A DNA stretch of 37,584 nt from Atopobium sp. (lineage in GTDB: Bacteria; Actinomycetota; Coriobacteriia; Coriobacteriales; Atopobiaceae): the NCBI GenBank assembly GCA_015258785.1, contig JABZHP010000008.1:1-37584 (forward strand), written 5' to 3'. The position numbers and the translations under genes are program-made. Under the pieces are notes generated by a model. That model was not told the origin of the DNA. It was given only the letters and a program-made list of their open reading frames with translations, and ran no database searches. Each line of letters opens with the position of its first letter. Within the stretch, counting starts at the first letter, position 1. This document shows, piece by piece, positions 31,959-37,584 of the stretch.

Positions 31959-32690
31959 TTATGCTTGAGTGTTTTTACTATCTTTAACTATTTTAGCCGC
32001 TTCAACAGTATAAACAATGGCGGTAATTGCCGAGAAAACAATTCCTATATACACAAAGAAGATACCGATAGCAGAACTCTGTGAATTAAGTCCTGGAAGC
32101 CAATTAACGTTTACCAGACCAAGACCAGATACAACTGGGATGCCCAAAAGTAAGAGGCTAAAACCAGTCATCAAAAATGCAGTTGCTGCTTTACCAACAA
32201 AGACAACATCAATAGGACGCCTGCGGAATTTGCGAACCGCAAGAGCGCCAAGAGTAAGGTAAACATCTCGTCCAATAACAAAGAGTGGGATCCAGAGAGG
32301 AAGCTCACCAATAATCAAGAGGCCAAGAACACCTGTGATAAGAAGAACTCGGTCCATGATGGGATCCATGATTTTGCCTAGCCAACTGACAGTCTGAGTT
32401 CTACGAGCAACCTGACCGTCAAGAAAGTCGGTTACAGCTGCGGTTACATAACAGCCCAGTGCAACCCAACGATTTCCACCCGTTGAGAAGAGCACAAGAA
32501 AGATAAGCGTAAGGATTAACCTGCAAAACGTAATGACATTTGCAACGGTAAAAACGGCATTAGAAGGATTATTAGAGCTTCCAACCGGATCAGTAATAGT
32601 TCCTTCTGCCTGCGCTTTTGCTGCATCGGCGTCTGCCGCTTCTTTAATTTGGGATGCTACTTGATTAGCTAGCTGCTGCCTGGTTTGCAA
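31959..32690 (-). CDS. CDP-alcohol phosphatidyltransferase, second copy
   Basis: 243 aa from TTG 32690, chosen because AAGGGGAG lies exactly 7 nt upstream; the frame stays open further upstream but overlaps the M20 gene there. An Ala/Asp/Gln-rich N-terminal tail (about 1-45) precedes a complete CDP-alcohol phosphotransferase motif D88-x2-D91-G92-x2-A95-R96-x8-G105-x3-D109-x3-D113 and about five membrane segments. It could be a cardiolipin synthase of the CDP-alcohol type (Cls, as in actinobacteria), a second PgsA or an inositol-phosphate synthase; the motif alone does not decide. Placed between the M20 peptidase and the D,D-carboxypeptidase. Confidence 0.82.
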   Translation of the reverse strand: MQTRQQLANQVASQIKEAADADAAKAQAEGTITDPVGSSNNPSNAVFTVANVITFCRLILTLIFLVLFSTGGNRWVALGCYVTAAVTDFLDGQVARRTQTVSWLGKIMDPIMDRVLLITGVLGLLIIGELPLWIPLFVIGRDVYLTLGALAVRKFRRRPIDVVFVGKAATAFLMTGFSLLLLGIPVVSGLGLVNVNWLPGLNSQSSAIGIFFVYIGIVFSAITAIVYTVEAAKIVKDSKNTQA

Positions 32691-32755
32691 CGTTTCACTC
32701 CCCTTTTGTAGTACATAACATGTGTCTATTTTAACGTAAGTTGCGCAATAGCAAA

Positions 32756-34153
32756 TTATTGGCACATTTGTTTAACAAAGGAAATAAGAACACGAACACC
32801 CTGAGTATAAACGCGTTTTTCGATGCGCTCATCAATACCATGGACGCCATTTGCCTCATCTTCTGGGGTTGGCCTAAACGGACAAATACGCAGAATGGAA
32901 TCGCAAATTCCCTCATATCGGACAGAATCGGTTCCGCCACACACAAATGACGGGACAAAGGTAACACCTGGATGATAGTGCTCCATAATGGCCTTGAGCT
33001 CTTGATATCCAGCTCCAGTTGGAGAATCAATTCTTCCTGCTGGAGTTGAGTGTAAAGCTTCAACCTCAATATAAGGGTTAACTTGGGCTACTACTTGTTT
33101 GATGTGTTCAACGGTTTCTTCAACGCTTACACCAGGAAGCAGCCTAATATTGATAGTTGCGCTGACATTACCAGGCATAACGTTAGCCGCACTACTTGAA
33201 CCCTCAAGCATGTTGAAAGCGTACGTGGTGGTAACAAACGGATAAAGCTCTTTGATCTGAGCTGTAGCAAGAGCAATCTTATCTGCATTGGCATCTACGT
33301 CATGTACCAGCGAAGCAAAAGGCTCCTCGGTGATTTCTGGCGCAAGAACCTTGAAGGTTTCTTTAACAATGTCATTAAGCTCAGGTTGAGGTTTAGCCTT
33401 AGAGAGAGCGGCAAGAGCGCAGCTCAAATGCTCAAGCGAAGTTCCACCAAACGGATTAGAGGAATGTCCGCCGTGACCAGGCGCGGTAAGCTTAACGTTC
33501 AAGAAGCCCTTTTGCGAGATGCAGATGTCGGCCACGGTAGCCTCTGGTGCGCCGTACGCGCTGCCGTCAAAAAACGTAGTGGTACCCTCGTCCAATAGAC
33601 ATGCCGCACGCATTTCTCGCGAGGCCATCACCTCGGCAAGTCTGGTGGCGCCGTGGCTCAAGACCTCCTCGTCTTCACCAAATGCCAGGTAGATAGAGCG
33701 CCTTGGCGAGAAACCCTGTGAAAGCAGATACTCAAGTGCCTCAAGCTCGCCCATAAGCATGTCTTTGATATCAAGCGCACCACGTCCCCAAATGTACGTG
33801 TCGTCGACATCTCCACCAAAGGGATCGTGCGTCCATGCGTCTTCTGTACCAAGAACAACAGGAACCACATCCTGGTGAGCAATAAGCATCAATGCAGGAA
33901 GCTCTTGATTGGATCCTGGAATCTCAATGAAGAGCGAGTGACCAACTACTTCAACGTTAGAGGCTGCGGTCATAACATACGGGAAGCTATCAACAATGTG
34001 CTGTTGAAGAGCATCAAACTGAGACCAATCGGTTGTCTCCGCGTCGGTATACACCGTCTTAAACGACAGCGCCTTTGCAAGTCTTTCAGACATTGCCTCT
34101 ATGTTGAGCTCTGGATATTCATCCTCGTGAGCAAAGTGGTCGTAAATATTCAT
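32756..34153 (-). CDS. M20 family metallopeptidase (PM20D1/carboxypeptidase-S like)
   Basis: 465-aa di-zinc peptidase without a signal peptide. Metal and catalytic residues: H93 and D95 in 'LIAHQDVVP', bridging D128 in 'GRGALDIKD', E162/E163 in 'FGEDEEV' (general base Glu), a further metal Asp in 'LLDEGTT', and a C-terminal His in 'GVHGIDERI'. The lid domain sits between about residues 210 and 330 ('GHGGHSSNPFGG', 'INIRLLPGVSVEE'). The relation to eukaryotic PM20D1/yeast carboxypeptidase S is by motif layout; the substrate is unknown (di/tripeptides or N-acyl amino acids). GAGG precedes the ATG. It heads the - strand run that ends near apt. Confidence 0.87.
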   Translation of the reverse strand: MNIYDHFAHEDEYPELNIEAMSERLAKALSFKTVYTDAETTDWSQFDALQQHIVDSFPYVMTAASNVEVVGHSLFIEIPGSNQELPALMLIAHQDVVPVVLGTEDAWTHDPFGGDVDDTYIWGRGALDIKDMLMGELEALEYLLSQGFSPRRSIYLAFGEDEEVLSHGATRLAEVMASREMRAACLLDEGTTTFFDGSAYGAPEATVADICISQKGFLNVKLTAPGHGGHSSNPFGGTSLEHLSCALAALSKAKPQPELNDIVKETFKVLAPEITEEPFASLVHDVDANADKIALATAQIKELYPFVTTTYAFNMLEGSSSAANVMPGNVSATINIRLLPGVSVEETVEHIKQVVAQVNPYIEVEALHSTPAGRIDSPTGAGYQELKAIMEHYHPGVTFVPSFVCGGTDSVRYEGICDSILRICPFRPTPEDEANGVHGIDERIEKRVYTQGVRVLISFVKQMCQ

Positions 34154-34228
34154 GGACCTCTACTAATCTCGTAGTTTTAAGTTAATAACGTAATAATAAC
34201 GGTAATTTTTACGCGTTTCTCTACTCTT

Positions 34229-34239
34229 GCTGGTAGAAT
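34229..34239 (+). promoter_or_regulatory. Possible extended -10 promoter of the HAD gene
   Basis: TGGTAGAAT (34231-34239) fits an extended -10 (TGN-TAGAAT), 42 nt before the ATG at 34281. No convincing -35 was seen. This 127-bp gap also must hold the divergent promoter of the M20 gene. Confidence 0.35.
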
Positions 34240-34280
34240 TAACAAAACACTCACTTAGCACACGTATCTTGGGAGCCCTG

Positions 34281-35171
34281 ATGATTAAGCTTGTTCTTTC
34301 CGATATGGACCAAACGTTAAAACCCGCTGACACTCCGGCTATTTCAGAAAGAACTCATCAGGCAATTAATAATCTTAAAGCCGCAGGTATTGCGTTTGGA
34401 CTTTCTACCGGAAGGCCAGTTTATGATGCACTTTCTTATCTAAAGTCTGACGTTTCCCTGACAGACACTGGCGTGTTTTCTAGTGGAAAGATTCTCTACT
34501 TTAATGGCAAGCTCATTTTCACCAAACAATTTACCTACGAGATGATGGAGAAGATCTACGAGGTTATTTCTCCAATGGATGATTGTTTGCTTACGTATTA
34601 TCAAGAAGGTCCACTTGAGCAGCCTTTAGATACGTTATTTACCTCTTGTTGGAAAATAGTTGATACCACTCAAGAGGTAGTAGATCATCTTGCAGCCTCG
34701 TTTAACACTTTTGTGCCAGGGCTTGGTCCGCAGTCCGTTCCAAAAGATATCCCTATGTATGCGGGAGGTCTTCTCTTACCCCAAGATGAAAAGCGCGCGC
34801 AAGAAATCTATGAGGCTGTTACCAGTGCAGTTCCAGAGGTTGAGTTGGTTTCTCCCTATATTGGTTGGTTTGACATCAATTATCGTGGCTGGAATAAGGC
34901 ACAGGGATTCGAGAAGCTCATTGAGACTATAGGTCTTACGCCAGAAGAAGTTATTGTGTGCGGCGATTCCGAAAACGATCTGGACCTTCTTAAGATTGCT
35001 CATCACTCATGCTGCATGGAAAATGGTACTGACGAGGCTAAGGCTGTCTCGAAGTATCTTTTGCCTAGCGTATATGAGGAAGGCGTAGCTCAGCTCTTAG
35101 AGGCGCTTACAGAGGCTCAGGGAGACTTTGATTCTGAGGTTGTCCAGGCTGTCCTGAAGAGAACTTTATAG
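34281..35171 (+). CDS. Cof-type HAD phosphatase
   Basis: 296 aa from ATG 34281, since GGGAG (34271-34275) lies 5 nt upstream and the protein then begins directly with the HAD motif. Motif I is S7-D8-M-D10-Q-T-L (nucleophile D8, acid D10; the usual Gly after D10 is Gln), motif II 'GLSTGRP', motif III Lys in 'RGWNKAQGFEKLIE' and motif IV 'CGDSENDLDLL'. A C2B cap lies in the middle. Family members dephosphorylate sugar phosphates, FMN or similar metabolites; the specific substrate is unknown. It converges on the methyltransferase gene with 2 nt between stops and no terminator. Confidence 0.9.
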   Translation: MIKLVLSDMDQTLKPADTPAISERTHQAINNLKAAGIAFGLSTGRPVYDALSYLKSDVSLTDTGVFSSGKILYFNGKLIFTKQFTYEMMEKIYEVISPMDDCLLTYYQEGPLEQPLDTLFTSCWKIVDTTQEVVDHLAASFNTFVPGLGPQSVPKDIPMYAGGLLLPQDEKRAQEIYEAVTSAVPEVELVSPYIGWFDINYRGWNKAQGFEKLIETIGLTPEEVIVCGDSENDLDLLKIAHHSCCMENGTDEAKAVSKYLLPSVYEEGVAQLLEALTEAQGDFDSEVVQAVLKRTL

Positions 35172-35173
35172 GA

Positions 35174-35938
35174 TTAAAGCTTGATACAGAGCGTGGCTAT
35201 ATAGTCATTTCCATACTGTGACAATCGATTCCTTTTGTCACTCGACTCATAAAAATCAATCATCGCAAGACCATTTTTCAGTTGGCCTTTAATCTGAGCT
35301 TCTAAGGTATGACTAAATTCATATCCATATTCTGGATCTATGGTTATTTTGCCCTGCTCTTCAAGCTCTCTTGAATTAAAAGGAATTGAATACTTTAAAA
35401 GTAATTCCTCATCGGGTTGGTCCCATACAACGTCAGCGTCATACATGTACGTCCAAGGATTCATGAATCCTACCATTAGCAGGCCACCCTTTTTCAACAC
35501 GCGAGCGGCTTCTTTATACATGTTTTCTAGATCTTCTATATATACGTTTGAAACCGGATTAAAAATAATGTCAAAAGTTTCGTCTTCAAAGGGAAACGTT
35601 TTTGTCATATCGGCTTGAACGGTGTTGATTTTTAAGCCTTCTCTTTTAGCAACCATCTCATCTTTTTGTAATTGGGATGTAGAAAAATCCATTATGGTTA
35701 CGTCATAACCTTTTGCAGCAAAAACGGGACCCTGTTGTCCACCACCACAAGCTAAACCTAATATCTTTTTTCCGTTGGCCTTTTCAAACCATTCTTTTGG
35801 AACCTTTTTTCCAACCGTCAATGCAACAGAAATTGGATTATTTCTAGCTTCTTCTAATTCTTCATGCGTCAATGGCTGGGTATAGTCATTGTTTACTCTA
35901 TTCCATCTATCTTTATTAAGTTTTAGATAGTCATTCAT
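35174..35938 (-). CDS. Class I SAM-dependent methyltransferase
   Basis: 254-aa protein with a Methyltransf_11/25-type core. Motif I 'ILGLACGGGQQGP' (about 59-71), acidic 'VTIMDFSTSQL' after beta-2, 'VQADMTKTFPFEDETFDIIF' (in parts, beta-3/4), and 'EAARVLKKGGLLMVGFMNP' as the post-motif region. The N-terminal 'LNKDRWNRVNNDYT' is common in this subfamily. Substrate unknown. AGGGGA precedes ATG 35938, with an 8-bp hairpin CAAAATAC/GTATTTTG (35952-35971) directly upstream. Low-GC, Firmicutes-like sequence; no link in sequence to the other methyltransferase at 22864. Confidence 0.85.
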   Translation of the reverse strand: MNDYLKLNKDRWNRVNNDYTQPLTHEELEEARNNPISVALTVGKKVPKEWFEKANGKKILGLACGGGQQGPVFAAKGYDVTIMDFSTSQLQKDEMVAKREGLKINTVQADMTKTFPFEDETFDIIFNPVSNVYIEDLENMYKEAARVLKKGGLLMVGFMNPWTYMYDADVVWDQPDEELLLKYSIPFNSRELEEQGKITIDPEYGYEFSHTLEAQIKGQLKNGLAMIDFYESSDKRNRLSQYGNDYIATLCIKL

Positions 35939-36130
35939 CTTATAGTCCCCTCAAAATACCATTGTATTTTGGTGTAAATTGGATGTCTTACCAGTACTTT
36001 TTCTTGCTTCTACAAATTATAAATTGTTTTCTCGATTTTTGTTACTCATGCAGTTTTAGCTATTTTTACAGGCCTGAATAGCATGCAACCCAGCACACAT
36101 AGTCTTATCTCAAAGTAGTTTATCTGAATC
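35939..36130. other. Intergenic region upstream of the methyltransferase, no gene seen
   Basis: About 190 bp of AT-rich DNA. It holds the hairpin CAAAATAC-CATT-GTATTTTG (35952-35971) next to the methyltransferase ribosome-binding site, and presumably its promoter, which I could not place with confidence. Confidence 0.4.
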
Positions 36131-36170
36131 AAAAAAGTGGCTGCATTTGACGTGTCATCTGCAGCCACTT
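36131..36170 (-). terminator. Intrinsic terminator after oleate hydratase
   Basis: AAGTGGCTGCA (36135-36145) pairs perfectly with TGCAGCCACTT (36160-36170), with an inner TGAC/GTCA extension. On the - strand it is followed by TTTTTT (36136-36131). It lies about 90 nt beyond the oleate hydratase stop. Strong. Confidence 0.88.
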
Positions 36171-36259
36171 ATGTGTTACTCACACGTGTTTAATCGCGTG
36201 TAGTCGATCGTTTTGAGCTTTTCGGATTTCTCCGCGTCTCTGCGGGTTTCTCCGCACTT

Positions 36260-37584
36260 CTACTTGATCAGCCCGCTGTTCCTTAGCAGTAGCTCAATAT
36301 CAGTGCCCTTGACGGCCTTGAGAGCTACCTTTAAGAGCATCTTCTCCTTGAACGAGAGCGGCGCCTTATCAAGCGTTTTCTTATCCAGAGCATAGTAGGT
36401 TGCCCTTAGAAGCTCTCTGATGTCGTACTGAGAACCCCAAACCTCTGGTACGCCCCTATCAACATCCATCAACGTGTAGACAGACTCCATACCAGTACGG
36501 ATTGAGTACTCCGTAGTAAAGATGGTGTCACGAGGAGTCTCGGCAAACTGTCCAATAAAGGCAAAGTTAACGGAACCCTCAGGGACAACCAGAGGCCTGT
36601 CCTCAGCCTTTCTTGGCTGGAAGAATGCGTTGATGTAAGGCATGAAGCACGTAGTGGTGTTGCAACGATTCTTTGCCCAGTCGTCAATTTTCTTGGTTGG
36701 AACGCCAATGTGATAGAGCCACTCCTGGCACACTTCCTCACCGGTGCAGTTACGCATAGCCTTCTTTACAAAGTTACCAGGTTTGTTGGTGCTCAGTGCA
36801 TAGACCCAGATAAGTACGGTGTCCTTGTCCTGTGCTCTGAACTGTGGCTGACGGTTAATGGTCCACGAGAGATACCAGTTATCGGTACTATCCTTGACGG
36901 TTACAATACCGCCGGTTGTGACCTTACCTTCTCTTGGATCTCTCTTGCAGACGCCAATAATCTTCTTGATAATCTCTTCGTCTTTTGTCTGGATGGTGGC
37001 GCTCATCCAGTTGGTTGCCTCAAAGTCACTGCAGAAATTATCGGGATTGCCGTACTCACCATGCTTGGCTTGAGCGGCAATGTTCTTCCACAGATCCCAG
37101 GACTCCCCTACGCCATTTCTAACGTTGCTGATGTCAGGAGCAGTATTTTGATCACCATAGCAAGAGGTATCGGTGCAGCAGCCATTGGTGATAAACACTA
37201 AATCGTCTTCGGTTAGATCAATGGTTTGCTGTGAGCCGTTCTTCTCGTAAACAATCTGAGTAGCTACCTTTTTACCATTGGTGTCGTTGATGATGACGTT
37301 TTTGACATCCATGCCATAGTCAACGCTTACGCCGTGATTCTCAAGATACCTAACCAGCGGCAAAATCATGCTCTCATACTGGTTGTACTTGGTAAAACGC
37401 AGCGCAGTAAAGTCAGGAAGACCGTCAATATGGTGACAGAATCTGCAAAGATAGCGCTTCATCTCAAGAGCAGAGGACCATCTTTGGAACGCAAACATGG
37501 TCTGCCAATAAAGCCAGAAGTTAGTGTTCCAGAATGAATCAGGAAGCACCTCGCTAATCTTCTTGTCCTCAAGGTCTTTCTCGG
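36260..37584 (-). CDS. ohyA: Oleate hydratase (partial, 5' end beyond window)
   Basis: The C-terminal 441 codons of an FAD-dependent fatty-acid double-bond hydratase (formerly 67-kDa myosin-cross-reactive antigen); it adds water to the cis-9 double bond of oleate, giving 10-hydroxystearate. The frame stays open to the window edge ('EKDLEDKKISEVLPDSFWNTNFW', read in two parts), so the Rossmann FAD motif at the N-terminus is outside. Recognisable segments: 'WQTMFAFQRWSSALEMKRYL', 'FCHHIDGLPDF', 'KYNQYESMILPLVRYLE', 'VFITNGCCTDTSCYGD' and 'VNFAFIGQFAETPRDTIFTTEYS' (in parts). About 150 residues are missing relative to the usual 590. It ends with its own terminator. In host-associated bacteria the enzyme detoxifies unsaturated fatty acids. 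Confidence 0.95.
   Translation of the reverse strand, partial: EKDLEDKKISEVLPDSFWNTNFWLYWQTMFAFQRWSSALEMKRYLCRFCHHIDGLPDFTALRFTKYNQYESMILPLVRYLENHGVSVDYGMDVKNVIINDTNGKKVATQIVYEKNGSQQTIDLTEDDLVFITNGCCTDTSCYGDQNTAPDISNVRNGVGESWDLWKNIAAQAKHGEYGNPDNFCSDFEATNWMSATIQTKDEEIIKKIIGVCKRDPREGKVTTGGIVTVKDSTDNWYLSWTINRQPQFRAQDKDTVLIWVYALSTNKPGNFVKKAMRNCTGEEVCQEWLYHIGVPTKKIDDWAKNRCNTTTCFMPYINAFFQPRKAEDRPLVVPEGSVNFAFIGQFAETPRDTIFTTEYSIRTGMESVYTLMDVDRGVPEVWGSQYDIRELLRATYYALDKKTLDKAPLSFKEKMLLKVALKAVKGTDIELLLRNSGLIK

Noticed and set aside
32691..32765. N-terminal extension of the second phosphatidyltransferase
   Set aside because: The extension would overlap the M20 gene and lacks a start signal, while TTG 32690 has an AAGGGGAG site 7 nt upstream.
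1..37584. tRNA, rRNA, insertion sequences, prophage or defence islands
   Set aside because: I looked for transposase and integrase motifs, terminal repeats with target duplications, CCA-ended cloverleafs and repeat-spacer arrays and found none that hold up by eye; a tRNAscan or Infernal run could still detect something small.

Overview
The window looks like a chromosomal piece of a low-to-mid GC actinobacterium of the class Coriobacteriia, most likely Atopobiaceae (Lancefieldella/Atopobium-like). This is inferred from family content and gene order; no rRNA or tRNA is present to confirm it. The supporting signs are a GarA-type FHA protein next to an FtsR-type MerR regulator (an actinobacterial pair), RNase J followed by ftsK, a SpoVS protein in an otherwise non-sporulating gene set, RNase Y, and GAACN4GTTC-type SOS boxes.

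Layout. (1) 1-9242, + strand: the tail of RNase J, ftsK, a RodZ/YmfM-like membrane protein, yajQ, rimO, pgsA, a stand-alone pncC (CinA C-terminal domain), then SOS-controlled recA and recX. (2) 9300-16185, + strand: a promoter and structured leader, then rny, a GHKL-ATPase gene of unknown function, spoVS, miaB, miaA and hflX. (3) 16156-18214: lexA with a downstream acyltransferase-like membrane protein on the - strand, divergent from a YneA-like LysM protein; the shared 186-bp region carries at least three SOS-box-like sites. (4) 18250-21709, + strand: nrdR, dut, an NCS2 purine permease and trxB. (5) 21747-24265: a - strand accessory patch (GNAT, VOC, methyltransferase) followed by about 640 bp of AT-rich non-coding DNA with inverted repeats. 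(6) 24266-28116, - strand: a ClC transporter with an RCK_C tail, an NlpC/P60 cell-wall hydrolase with a long leader, and apt. (7) 28168-34153, - strand: a tightly packed run of M20 peptidase, CDP-alcohol phosphatidyltransferase, D,D-carboxypeptidase, GcvT-like protein, RidA, GarA-like FHA and FtsR-like MerR. (8) 34281 to the end: a Cof-type HAD phosphatase (+), a SAM methyltransferase (-) and a 5'-truncated oleate hydratase (-).

How the genes work together. Most of the window is housekeeping: chromosome segregation (ftsK), DNA repair and the SOS response (recA, recX, lexA, YneA-like), tRNA and ribosome modification (miaA, miaB, rimO), RNA decay (RNase J, RNase Y), nucleotide supply (nrdR, dut, permease, apt), membrane lipid synthesis (two phosphatidyltransferases) and envelope growth (RodZ-like, D,D-carboxypeptidase, NlpC/P60). 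The SOS circuit is clear: the recA, lexA and yneA promoters each have an SOS-box-like site inside the -35/-10 spacer.

The least explained signals are: an 8-mer, GGCGAGAA, with 15 exact copies found by eye on both strands and in several reading frames, once as a perfect intergenic inverted pair; a GHKL ATPase fixed between rny and spoVS; a hairpin that would mask the yneA ribosome-binding site; and structured leaders before rny and the NlpC/P60 gene. No CRISPR array, insertion sequence, prophage or RNA gene with a recognisable family was seen.
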